Shown: positions 43,086-52,265, numbered from the stretch's first letter. The stretch is 64,000 nucleotides of DNA from Ctena decussata (GCA_963989385.1 OZ022499.1:35208993-35272992); one strand, 5' to 3'. Made by a program: numbers and translations. The notes: generated by a model from the sequence alone, not told the origin.

Positions 43086-46000
43086 TTACAGTACATATCC
43101 ATACGGAACAGTTTCACCACTTTTTAAAATCACACGTTTGTCATAAGTAAATCTATATGTCTTAGATTGGCTCGTAGTAGTAATTTTTCTGTCTTTATGT
43201 TTTCTTATACGGTGTTGATATTCCACAGATTCTTGAAAGTCCCTCTTCTCACTATGGGCCCATTCCATCATGTTGTAGAAATGGATTACTTGTGAAGTAT
43301 TGTAATCCAGGGTCAGTCCTTTGACTTTACAGGTAGACTTGCGTTTCCCAGTGTCGTGCTCCACATACTCGTAGCCATAATTCTTCGGTCCCATACCCAC
43401 AAACTTGGTGATTTTCGCAGTAAGCAGTTCGTCTGTCCATTCGCCGAGTCTGTTGTTGATGATCTCTGGATTCCATAATTCTGGTTTGTGAATGTAGATG
43501 ACAGAATCCGTATCGAAGTACAACACACGTTTGTCAAGTTGATGCAGGACACTGTATAACTTCAGTCTGGCTTGTGCTGTCACAAAGGATCCTACCACCA
43601 CGTTGCTGCAAGCATGAGGTTCTACAATCGAGTCCAGATCTTCCCAGTTGACTAACAAAAACTCTTCTCCAAACACTTCGACATTCTTCACTTTCTTCAA
43701 TGGATTAGTCACCAGTTCAAAGTAGTCAGAAGGATCTGACACATATTCTGTTTTGGTCATGTTGTCTCTCTGTGCTAATTTTCCCCACAAACTGTTTAAA
43801 CTGATCTTGCTGATTCCACGTCGACCTTTGTTCTTTTCCACCTTCTCTAGTCTGATACCTTCTGCTTCGAAATAGTCCTGTTTGAATTTGATCTTGTCCA
43901 ATTCTGTCTTGCACCAGTCGGGATATCCACTTGACTCTTGTTTAATCTTCAGGAAAGTATCGATATATCCAGCAAAGATACCTCCTTGTCCAGTTGACTT
44001 GTCGTACTGTGAAGATTGGGGAAAATGCCATACTTCGTACACATCTTTCAGCTGGTAACCCAGTTTCATCGCCTCAAACAATTCGATGCTCACCCAAGTT
44101 CCCACTAATTCTCTGTCTTCTTCTCTGTCGTGCGTACATAATTTCGAATTGTCAGATGTCTCTGCACAACTTCTACAGGGTGGAAACAGTAATTTGTTGT
44201 TGCACTTGTACGGCAATACCGGATGATACAAGTTTCTGGGTGGTAACACTTTACATTTGATCAGTCCAAAATATTGATGTATATTATCTCTGTCGATGTC
44301 TTCTTGTGAATAAATTTCTGGATGTCCAATAGGGAAGATTCCGTACTTGCAGATGTATGGATAAAGTGAACACACATCGATATACTTAATTTCCTCGTCT
44401 CCTTCAATTTCGTAGAACAGTCTTGTAGAATTCGTACGTCCTCCAAATAGCGCATCTCTGGGTTTGAGTGGATCCAAGTTGGTAAATTCTGCATCCACCA
44501 TCTCCTTAAAATCTTTGTCGTCTTGATAATATTGGTCGTAATCGCATTCCCACATTTCTATCACTTGATACCCTGCTCTCTTCAATTTCTCGGTCTTCTC
44601 CACAGTCTGTTTGTATAGCTGGTACATCGTCTGGCAGTTGTAAGTATTGATCTTAGTTCTGTCGGGGAAATGTTTGGGACACCCGTGCCAGTAACATCCA
44701 TGGAACTCGTACACTGTTTCTTTTTCTGGATCGTACCCATCCACATAATGTCCAAAAACTTTCTGTTCACCACCATTCAAAGCGTGACGAATTTGGATGT
44801 GATTCTTTCTAGCCACGGCTTGAATCCAGCGCACAGCTTTGATAGAATACTTCTTTTGGTTGGGATAGCCTTCTGGTGGAATGATGGCCACAGAGTTTTC
44901 AGGCATGTGATTCTTCCTCCATACTTGGGAACAGGCTTGAGCGATCGTGCATGCATTAGCAAAAGGATCCAAGTCGCTGATATCTATCGATTGTTTTCTA
45001 AAACATGCACAACCTCTCCTCAGGATATCTACATCGCTGCGACAGTATTCTTCCATTTCACGTCTGAAGTCAAAGATGGCATTGGATTCCACTTTCTGCT
45101 TGTGCCATTCCAGGAAAGCTTCTCTGTCTTTGGCCGACATCTGTCCAGGATTGTACATCTCCACGGGAAAGTAAGCTCCCACGTAATTCTGGTTGGCATC
45201 AACATTTGTCAAATGTGGGAAGTAGCCTTTTTTCATCTCTGTTAATCCAAAGGTATCTGGAAAATTGGCTAATCTCATATGCAGAAAATGATATGAGTCC
45301 AAGAACTTGACTTTGGCAGCGGTCATCGTCACGATAGTATTTCCATTCATAATCACATCGGGTTTAAAAGTTCCATTTTCTAGTATGTAGCGTAGAATAA
45401 ATTGTCCATCGTATCCTCCAAAATTATGTGCAATAACAGTCACTCCTTCATTTTCTTTTCTAAATAACCAGGAACAGAAATCTGACAACGTATTTTCACC
45501 TTCAAAGATCATTTCTCTTCCAAACTGACTACAATTGTCACAATACTGATCTACAGGTAAATTAATGCAATAGTCACACGCTTTGTTTGTGAACTTATTA
45601 CAAATTTTACATGGCTGTTCAATTGGTAAATCCATACACTGATCACAAGCTCTATGTGCAATACAAAAGTTGACAATATGTTCGCCAGAGTCTTGCTTGG
45701 ATTCAAAGTCAAAAAATATGAATTGAGGTTGAATAACGGTACCTTTCTCTTCGTCGATGATATCGTCCTTCTCGGCATCTTCTTGCAACACTTCGGTCTT
45801 GGGTTTGCACACGTAAGGTTGAATATAACATTAATGTTCGGCTCCAACAATCAGTTTACAAAATTTACATTTCTTCTGTCCTGGACACACGTGATTTCTT
45901 TTATTTCCTATAATCCTATTTCCACATTTCTCACAATTATGCACAAGTTGACAAATAGATTTTTTCTGTCCTGGCTTGACTAAGGTATGATTAGCAAGAC

Positions 46001-47183
46001 AAGATGCACTATGAAATGTTCTTTTACATTTTGTACAGTACTGGTTTTGTTCGTGAAGACATGGCGTTGCACTGTAACAACTAGTACATCCATTTGAACA
46101 AGCATGATCCTCTCTATTGCTAAATCCCGTGTCACAAAACTCACAATAATAACTACATCCTTGAAATCCTTTGACATTGGTGATAGTGTCATAGTGATCT
46201 GTGCCATTGAAATAAATATGAACCACTTTTGTTTTGTCACTAGGTTTAAATCCAAGTGGAAACAATAATCCGTCTTTGGGATGCTGTGAATGAACTTTGA
46301 TCAAATAATCAGGAGCTAACACAGTTTGAATTTTCTTGTATTCTTCAAATCCACAAGGTTGATTGTGAGGAATCTTAGCACGATCTAATAATTTCATGGC
46401 TTCTCTAGTTTGTAGTGATTTGTTTGATTTTCGAATATGTTCCCAAGTTTTCTTCCATGAGTCAGATGTGTCCCTGTCGGCATGATGTTTTCCTACCACA
46501 ATAGCTCTAGCCATACACATGACATCTTTGGTGTTGTTGATTTGAACGATACTAGTTTTCATCTTTCTCATATTGCGTGATTCAAAGTAAAGTCCATGGT
46601 GTAATGCCTTTCTTCCACTCCCAGTCGGTAACTTGGTGTGTGTCACTTCCAAGCTCATCTGTCCATCATTGATTTTAAAGTCTTCATTGGATTGCAACAC
46701 TTTCTCGATTTCTTGAGTCAAAGATTCCCCAGTCAGACTCGTCACATCTGTGAATGGTACAAAGATTCCTAATTTCAGTCCGGGATGGTAAATGCTCATT
46801 CGAATCCTGTCATTGCCTTGAGCTTGAGAATGGGTCTTGATGTCATCCACCAGCTGTTGAAACATCCGAGGTACAAATTCCAGCGGTGATACATCTTCTG
46901 GAAATTTATTGACATCCACATTGTACACATTGGCTCTTGTTCTGAAACGTCTCGACTCACGTTCTCTGACAGGCTTGATCACATAGTACTGTTTGTAATC
47001 ATCTTCTTCATCGTCCGAATAAATCACCATAGGTCTTTTTCTTGGTGGTGACACCTCATCTTCAGATTCTTCACTGTCGGAATAATCCACAAGTTTCACC
47101 TTCTTTGGCGATGGTAACTCGTCCTCCTCAGAGTCTGATGAAGTGGGTGGGGTACGTATTCTCTTCCAATGTCTCTTTGGCAT
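43086..47183 (-). pseudogene. POLB: Protein-primed DNA polymerase B, split by one in-frame TAA
   Basis: From ATG 47183 the frame gives 450 codons, meets TAA at 45833-45831, and resumes in the same frame to 43086 (about 914 more codons). The N part has an acidic Ser/Asp/Glu-rich head, then a conserved region (FVPRMFQQLVDDI) and a Cys/His cluster with at least five CxxC pairs. The C part has exonuclease motifs FFDFES, HNFGGYDGQF and YCRSDVDIL, and polymerase motifs DVCSLYP, KISLNSLWGK and YFDTDS. PolB copies the linear element using a protein primer. The stop falls inside the Cys/His region, between it and the exonuclease. The catalytic half alone lacks an early ATG. Confidence 0.92.
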
Positions 47184-48563
47184 GTTGTCTTGTCACTGTT
47201 CAAACTCAGAATGTCAGGAGATCTGAATATTTGACTTATATATCCATCAGCACCAAGATTAGGCAGGCGAGATACATAGTACATGACTTATCAGGTTAGA
47301 CTACATGTTCTATGGAATTCTTGTGATACAGGCAAGATACATAGTATTTGCTTTAACAGGCAGTCTTAAGGATTTTTTCATTAACTAGCAGGCGAGACTA
47401 CATGCTATATGGAATTCTTATCACCAGGCGAGACACTTAGAATTTTTTGTGCTACAGGCGAGACACTGAGCTTTACGGAATTTTTGTTATTTTGAAAAGA
47501 AGTGCAAGAAAAGTGTGCTGTTCAGCACCTTGTTCTTCCCCGGTCGGTTACCCTATGCCTGGGAAGCCCTGGCGATTTGAAGCCATATCTACATGATCAC
47601 AAGTCCTGAATGTCACTGTGGACCAGAGACCTGCCAGCGGAGGTTCAGTTTACTGGGATAGTGTCCCGACCCCTTAAGCCATAAGGCTTCTACTGTTTCA
47701 CATGTAATCGATAGACTTCGCATCTGCGGGCCCAGGCGGTATAACCGTTGTGCACACCAGTTCCAGTCCAGTGGTGACCGGCAAACCAGCAATATTAATA
47801 TGCGAGTTCCCAATATATATACCTAAACATAAACCAGTTTACTTGAGACAAGATTGGACATTTGCATATCATGTATATCTGATTTTAATAAAGACCATGT
47901 TACTTTTTATAGTAACACATTTCAAAATATAAAAATTAATTAGAGAATAAAAAAATCTACATTTTGGTGTTTATTTTATCAAAATCGGCCGAAAAATAAC
48001 AAAGTTATTCAATTTTTCATATTATGGTGTTATTACAAGGGAGGTAAATCTGGATTGACTTTCTTTTATTCTATAAATAGACAAAACAGGTAATAGCTTT
48101 CAGAAAAAATGATACAAATGAAAAGTGAATATGTGTATGGAAAAAGAACTTTTGTTATTAGTATATTTTGTATGACTTTGTAACTCTTAAATACAAAAAT
48201 ATAAGTTTGTCGGGGCATGTGCACTGCGCATGCGCGGAATATAGAGGGTGAGAAAACTGTAATAACTCCAGATTGCCTTGATGAATTTTCATAATTCTTT
48301 TTTTATTGGAAAGAACAAGTCACCACCTACCAAATGAAATTAAAATAAATTGTCACACTGCGCATGCGCGGAATATGGAGGGTAAGAAAACTATAATAAC
48401 TCCATTTTGCCTTGATGGATTTTCATAATTCTTTTTTCATTTGAAAGAACTGGTCAAGGCTTACCAAAAAATATTTCAAAATAATTAACCACAATGTGCA
48501 TGCAGAGAATCAAGAGATATATAATGTGTACATTTCATTTTTTGCAGCTCATAAAGTTTCAAG
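47184..48563. promoter_or_regulatory. Divergent intergenic region between PolB and the plus-strand cassette
   Basis: This is 1.38 kb without a gene. Near PolB it holds five CAGGCRAGA repeats (47264, 47329, 47389, 47425, 47455). The middle (about 47540-47770) is GC-richer and unrecognised. The right part has a tandem repeat of about 135 bp (48216-48520) with the palindrome TGCGCATGCGC at 48225 and 48359. A TATA-like GATATATAATG is at about 48512-48522, roughly 50 nt before the ATG at 48564. Confidence 0.6.
48216..48520 (+). repeat. Tandem repeat of about 135 bp with NRF-1-like palindromes
   Basis: Two nearly full copies and a short third start share GTGCACTGCGCATGCGCGGA, then GAGGGTRAGAAAACT, and the ATAACTCCA, CATAATTCTTTTT and GAAAGAAC words. 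TGCGCATGCGC equals the consensus site of the animal factor NRF-1. The array sits upstream of the plus-strand accessory genes. Confidence 0.75.
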
Positions 48564-49223
48564 ATGTCTGAAGAACTAGTCGATCTGGGTGTGTTACCAA
48601 CTGAAATTAGAAGTATAATCTACTCAAGGCTCGTCAATATTTCGAGGAAAAGTAAAAAGTTTAGAGACGAACTTCAACTGACGTGGTTTAACATGTGTTT
48701 TCAAAGAGCTCTGTCTTGCAACAATTTTTACCAGAGCCTAGCACAGCTATTATATGACATCGATGGAATATCGAATCTTGACCAGAACATGAGATTATAC
48801 TTTCACAAACGCATGATGGAAGTGTTGAAGGATACTCATTCTAGACATGACCGATGGATCTTTACGATTTACAATTTCAACAAGGAAACATGTGAACAGT
48901 TTTTTGAAAACTTGTTTCCCTTCCATTATGACATTTACGTACATGGAAAAATCGTGAATGGACATCTGACTGGGCTTCTAGTATTCTTTCAGAGTTTAGC
49001 ATTTTTTTACTACTTACCATTTCTTTACAAGTTAAATTTTCCTGCACCTATGAACAATTTGTTATTATCAACCTGGGAAGAGCATATAAACAGTTTGCAT
49101 GGTCGTGATGTGTCATTTGGAAACAGAGACGCATATGAACAAGTCATCGAGAGTGAAGAGAGATTATTACCATTACGTTTTCCAACAGTCTATTCAGACC
49201 TGCTACTTGGAATAAAACAATGA
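48564..49223 (+). CDS. Accessory protein, unknown; possibly Bcl-2-like
   Basis: The 219-residue protein is helical with a hydrophobic central helix (NGHLTGLLVFFQSLAFFYYL, about 135-155) preceded by EQFFENLF and followed by a STWEEHINSLHG block. This order vaguely resembles the BH1-core helix-BH2 arrangement of Bcl-2 proteins, which large DNA viruses often carry to block cell death. The canonical NWGR is not present (NGHL instead), so the idea is only a hypothesis. First gene of a plus-strand cassette; its TGA overlaps the ATG of the next gene. Confidence 0.6.
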   Translation: MSEELVDLGVLPTEIRSIIYSRLVNISRKSKKFRDELQLTWFNMCFQRALSCNNFYQSLAQLLYDIDGISNLDQNMRLYFHKRMMEVLKDTHSRHDRWIFTIYNFNKETCEQFFENLFPFHYDIYVHGKIVNGHLTGLLVFFQSLAFFYYLPFLYKLNFPAPMNNLLLSTWEEHINSLHGRDVSFGNRDAYEQVIESEERLLPLRFPTVYSDLLLGIKQ

Positions 49224-49678
49224 ACGTGATCAAGAAATCTCCTCCAGTATCGTTAGGTCGAATTTTACAGTTTGACATTTATCGAGGCTCACTTGAACAC
49301 ACACTGTCCTTACAACCTACAAGTTCAGAATTTCTGAAGTCAAAAGATGGACTCAGAACGTGGTTGGGACGATATGAAACATTCATGACCTTTCGACAAG
49401 CCATGTGTGAAACAGCTTTGATAATGAACACTGTTTTAGACGCATCGCCTGTGAAGTATAGGCAATGGCTACTTCATGTGGCAAACAACGAGGACGTGGT
49501 TACTTACCTTTGCAATGTACTCAAAGATGTTGAAGAGGCTTCGAGAGAACAATCTATGGATATCGACTCAACAACAACAACAACAGAAAATATGGAAATT
49601 GAACAACCATCACAGGAAGAACCAATGGATATTGATATGGATAAATTGACTGCAAAATTTGAAGCTTTGACACTATAA
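49220..49678 (+). CDS. Accessory protein of the plus-strand cassette, unknown
   Basis: ATG at 49220 overlaps the previous stop in ATGA form, suggesting reinitiation or a shared transcript. The product has 152 residues. A helical part contains WLLHVANNEDVVTYL, and the acidic tail has two copies of a PMDID-like motif around a polythreonine run. The LHVANN block recurs in the next gene, so the two are likely diverged duplicates. No known family was recognised. Confidence 0.6.
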   Translation: MNVIKKSPPVSLGRILQFDIYRGSLEHTLSLQPTSSEFLKSKDGLRTWLGRYETFMTFRQAMCETALIMNTVLDASPVKYRQWLLHVANNEDVVTYLCNVLKDVEEASREQSMDIDSTTTTTENMEIEQPSQEEPMDIDMDKLTAKFEALTL

Positions 49679-49724
49679 AGTGGAACTGCTTGTCTCTTGC
49701 AAATTCATTTATCTTACGGCAAGC

Positions 49725-50018
49725 ATGGAGACAAAGTGGTTTGAAATTCCTCTGACACAAATTCTGAGATTTAGACCTTACAGAAAATTACTAGTTTGTG
49801 TTTACATACTGCATTCACATAAGAACATTACTTTAGATGAAATTCAGATGAAATTAAACACAGAAGAATATTTCAAAGATTTTAAAAGACTCTGGTGTTC
49901 GTGTGCGAAACAGGAATTATCAGAGGAGACGGTCTTTACATTTGACAACTGGAAACTTCATGTGGCCAACAATTCAAAAGTGATTGACTATCTACAGTCG
50001 AAGACAAGGCGTATATAA
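49725..50018 (+). CDS. Accessory protein related to the preceding gene
   Basis: The first ATG (49725, METKWFEIPL) gives 97 residues. The C-terminal half has NWKLHVANNSKVIDYL, matching the block of the previous gene in spacing and position. The final codons contain the TATA-like GTATATAAGG (50011-50020), which may serve the next gene. Function unknown. Confidence 0.55.
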   Translation: METKWFEIPLTQILRFRPYRKLLVCVYILHSHKNITLDEIQMKLNTEEYFKDFKRLWCSCAKQELSEETVFTFDNWKLHVANNSKVIDYLQSKTRRI

Positions 50019-50071
50019 GGACTACAACTAGATCTGCGAGTCATTTCAGCTCTGACTTTCAAACTGTCAAG

Positions 50072-50704
50072 ATGGAAAGTAAACCTGTGGATCCAAGACT
50101 TAATAAATACAGTGATGCCAACAGTATTTATTATCACTGCACAGCATTGAAGAAACTTTTGAAAGAGAATGACAGAAAATTAATTCAGCCATTGGAAATT
50201 TCACTAAAAGAACAAGGCCTGTTGAAACCACCCTATGGTTATTGCTACAATTGTGGGTCGGTGGATCATTGGACTGCCTCGTGTACCGAGGAGAAGAAGA
50301 AAACTACTACAAATAAACCACCCAATGGGAATTGTTACAACTGTGGTTCACCTGATCATTGGACTGCCTCATGTACCGAGGAGAAGAAGAAAACTACAAA
50401 GAAGCCACCCTATGGGACTTGTTACAACTGTGGCTCGCCTGATCACTGGCTACCCTCATGTCCTCATACCGACTTACAAGATGAAAGCTCGGGATCACCA
50501 CAACCGGCCGAGAAGTCAGAAACTACGAGGAAAAGACGCCATACTGATGATGACTCTGATGTACCCAGTAAAAAGAAGTCAAGAACGGCTTCACCAGAAC
50601 CGACAAAACCTACTGCTAGACAACATAAGAAGAAGAAATACTGTGTTGTGTGCAAAGAAGACACTCATATGATGAAAAACTGTCCTGAAATAGTGAAAAA
50701 CTAG
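50072..50704 (+). CDS. Protein with four CCHC zinc knuckles
   Basis: The 210-residue product has a helical N terminus (about 1-50), then three nearly identical knuckles of the form C-x2-C-x4-H-x4-C (CYNCGSxDHWxxSC), each preceded by a PPxGxCY lead and separated by KKKTT linkers. A Ser/Lys/Arg-rich segment with possible nuclear signals follows, and a fourth, different knuckle (CVVCKEDTHMMKNC) lies near the C terminus. Such knuckles bind single-stranded nucleic acid in retroviral nucleocapsids and CNBP. They are not part of the standard Polinton set. TATA-like TATATAAGG about 55 nt upstream; AATAAA at 50826-50831. Confidence 0.8.
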   Translation: MESKPVDPRLNKYSDANSIYYHCTALKKLLKENDRKLIQPLEISLKEQGLLKPPYGYCYNCGSVDHWTASCTEEKKKTTTNKPPNGNCYNCGSPDHWTASCTEEKKKTTKKPPYGTCYNCGSPDHWLPSCPHTDLQDESSGSPQPAEKSETTRKRRHTDDDSDVPSKKKSRTASPEPTKPTARQHKKKKYCVVCKEDTHMMKNCPEIVKN

Positions 50705-50825
50705 TGACTAGATAAGAGACCTAGTGGATAGACAATATCTAAACGATATTGTGTGTCTACTCGACAGTGACTACTATTGTATTCATAATGGATTAGTTTT
50801 CATAGTTACATGTAAGTTTTTATTC

Positions 50826-50831
50826 AATAAA
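50826..50831 (+). terminator. Polyadenylation signal AATAAA
   Basis: Lies 122 nt after the stop of the zinc-knuckle gene. It shows that this gene probably ends by ordinary cleavage and polyadenylation, unlike its three right-hand neighbours. Confidence 0.6.
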
Positions 50832-50870
50832 ATTGTTTTTTAAAGTATTGGTCTTTGTTATTTCATAAGG

Positions 50871-50912
50871 TTACTCTTTAAACGAAAGAGTTGGGTAGCC
50901 CTGAAAAGGGCT
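50871..50912 (-). terminator. Histone-type 3' stem-loop A with downstream element
   Basis: On the minus strand AGCCCT-TTTC-AGGGCT (50912-50897) forms a perfect 6-bp stem with the canonical UUUC loop, flanked by CCCAAAC before and ACCCA after. A purine-rich AAAGAGTAA (about 50880-50872) follows, in the position of the U7-binding element. It begins 23 nt after the stop of the 64-residue gene. Confidence 0.82.
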
Positions 50913-50935
50913 GTTTGGGTGTTCTAAGTCTTCAC

Positions 50936-51130
50936 TTACTGTGAAGACTTAGACACAGGTTTTACAATCCCCACAACAGGATTCGTCTTGGATAAGTTAA
51001 TCCCTCTCCTCCTCATAAATACTTCAAACCCCATCTTATTTTGCTGCCTTTCAACTTCTTTCCAGTCTTTCTTCTTAAAAGCTTTACACAGTCGACTCAG
51101 ATCAAAAGGAATATACTTTGACAACCCCAT
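50936..51130 (-). CDS. Small basic protein with histone-type mRNA 3' end
   Basis: The 64-residue basic protein (MGLSKYIPFDLSRLCKAF, then WKEVERQQNKMGFEVFMRRR) has no recognised family and is not a histone. The ATG at 51130 is preceded on the minus strand by a TATATATATT stretch (about 51161-51170) and an inverted CCAAT box (about 51213-51217). The stop is followed after 23 nt by stem-loop A. The histone-like promoter plus stem-loop layout supports a real gene despite its size. Confidence 0.65.
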   Translation of the reverse strand: MGLSKYIPFDLSRLCKAFKKKDWKEVERQQNKMGFEVFMRRRGINLSKTNPVVGIVKPVSKSSQ

Positions 51131-51265
51131 ATTTGAGAATGAAGTTGTTAAAGGCAGTTAAATATATATATTGACTCCTGGCGGACGTGAAAGAGAGCAT
51201 AGTCTCTTGACCAATCAAAACTATGCAAAGTAGTTATGGAGTTTTATGCAACAATCAACAAAGTA

Positions 51266-51303
51266 TTTCTTTCTGATAAGTTGTGGTGGCCCTGAAAAGG
51301 GCC
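51266..51303 (-). terminator. Histone-type 3' stem-loop B with downstream element
   Basis: On the minus strand GGCCCT-TTTC-AGGGCC (51303-51288) is followed by ACCACAA and then CAGAAAGAAAT, a purine-rich downstream element. This matches the canonical histone mRNA stem-loop at every consensus position. It starts 24 nt after the stop of the 103-residue gene. Confidence 0.88.
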
Positions 51304-51327
51304 GTTTTGAGGTTTTAATAAACCTTT

Positions 51328-51639
51328 TTATGAGCAGGGACACCGCGAGGGCCTGCCACCACAAGCTGGACAGCGTACTGACCAGCTCGTGTACGTCACC
51401 GTCCTCCCTGTTGGCAAGTAGAATGGTGGCTGGTCCGCCTCCCTCTCCCAATCTTCACCGGATGGCCGTTCTTCAGGCTCTTGCTTCACTTCTTCGGGCT
51501 CTTGCTTCACCACAGCCATCTGTCTGTCGATCGTCACCATCCTTCTTACGATGCCTATCAGCTCTACGAGCCTCTCTGCACTCTCCATCACAGACCTAGT
51601 CTGTGCCTCCAAAGCATCGAGATATTCATCGCTCAACAT
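51328..51639 (-). CDS. Small acidic protein with tandem SUMO-type motifs and histone-type 3' end
   Basis: The 103-residue product has a helical N terminus (MLSDEYLDALEAQTRSVM), two consecutive VKQEPEE units that fit the psi-K-x-E sumoylation consensus, an acidic middle and a Cys/Pro-rich end (CPACGGRPSRCPC). No family was recognised. It is divergent from the 135-residue gene, sharing a 154-bp promoter region with GTRGGTCA half-sites. The stop is followed by stem-loop B after 24 nt. Confidence 0.65.
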   Translation of the reverse strand: MLSDEYLDALEAQTRSVMESAERLVELIGIVRRMVTIDRQMAVVKQEPEEVKQEPEERPSGEDWEREADQPPFYLPTGRTVTYTSWSVRCPACGGRPSRCPCS

Positions 51640-51793
51640 CTTCTCTGTTTATTGCATAAAGACAATGTGACGAAGTGGGTCAGTGTTCCAGTATTTATTC
51701 TCTCAGCACCGACCAGAAAGAAAGCACTTTTCGAAGTAGGTCAATCCGGTCTTGGGAGTATAAAACGGCACTGACCTACTTACAACTTCAGTC
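51640..51793. promoter_or_regulatory. Divergent promoter between two histone-tailed genes
   Basis: TATA box GTATAAAAC (51758-51766) lies about 30 nt before the ATG at 51794, predicting a very short leader. Toward the minus gene, a weak AATAAATAC is near 51693-51701. GTGGGTCAG (51677), GTAGGTCAA (51736) and the inverted TGACCTAC (51772) form three AGGTCA-like half-sites. Confidence 0.5.
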
Positions 51794-52201
51794 ATGGAGC
51801 CACTACTGACCTTAGACGATCTTATGAAAGAACCAGACCTTCTATCGACGGCAATTAATACAATTGCTACTGATGGATCGTTAACTCAACAACAACAACC
51901 GAACGTGCAGACCTATTACTACCACCCACAGCAATCACAACTGCAACAAACACAGCCACAGGTGTCACAGCCAAAGACGGGAGTTGTAGAAGTCTTGCTC
52001 AAAGAACTCAATGATCTCAAGAAAAGAGTACAGCAGTTAGAGGACCAAAAGCAACAACGTCCCATGGACTTAAATCCGATCAGAATACCATTAACTATAG
52101 AAGTAATGACACCAGAATCGTCTGTGACCGTGCCAACTCAAAATGGACTTGGGTCGCATAGCAAGAACATAGATAATTCAAAAAGAAAGAAGAAACAATA
52201 G
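51794..52201 (+). CDS. Small Gln-rich coiled-coil protein with histone-type 3' end
   Basis: The 135-residue protein starts MEPLLTLDDLMKEPDLL, has a Gln-rich stretch (about 35-60), a likely coiled coil with Leu heptads (VVEVLLKELNDLKKRVQQLE, about 66-88) and ends with a basic KRKKK cluster that may be a nuclear signal. The plan resembles a small DNA-binding or adaptor protein, but no family was recognised. It is transcribed toward the right TIR. The stop (TAG) is followed after 27 nt by stem-loop C. Confidence 0.65.
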   Translation: MEPLLTLDDLMKEPDLLSTAINTIATDGSLTQQQQPNVQTYYYHPQQSQLQQTQPQVSQPKTGVVEVLLKELNDLKKRVQQLEDQKQQRPMDLNPIRIPLTIEVMTPESSVTVPTQNGLGSHSKNIDNSKRKKKQ

Positions 52202-52228
52202 ATTGTTCTTAGCTATAACCACAAAAAC

Positions 52229-52265
52229 AGTCCTTTTCAGGACTACCAATTACATCAGAAAGAAT
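52229..52265 (+). terminator. Histone-type 3' stem-loop C with downstream element
   Basis: AGTCCT-TTTC-AGGACT (52229-52244) is a perfect 6-bp stem with UUUC loop, preceded by AAAAAC and followed by ACCAATTACATCAGAAAGAA. The ATCAGAAAGAA word is shared with stem-loop B although the two stems differ in sequence, which argues for conserved function. Confidence 0.88.

Noticed and set aside
44670..45245. Long plus-strand open stretch inside PolB
   Set aside because: It is antisense to conserved polymerase and exonuclease motifs and has no conserved features of its own.
50936..52201. The three stem-loop-tailed genes as histones
   Set aside because: None has a histone fold or histone-like sequence. 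Only the 3' end signal is histone-like.
50897..52244. The three stem-loops as rho-independent terminators or chance hairpins
   Set aside because: There is no U-tract. The loop, flanks, distance from the stop and downstream purine element match histone mRNA signals in all three, on both strands.
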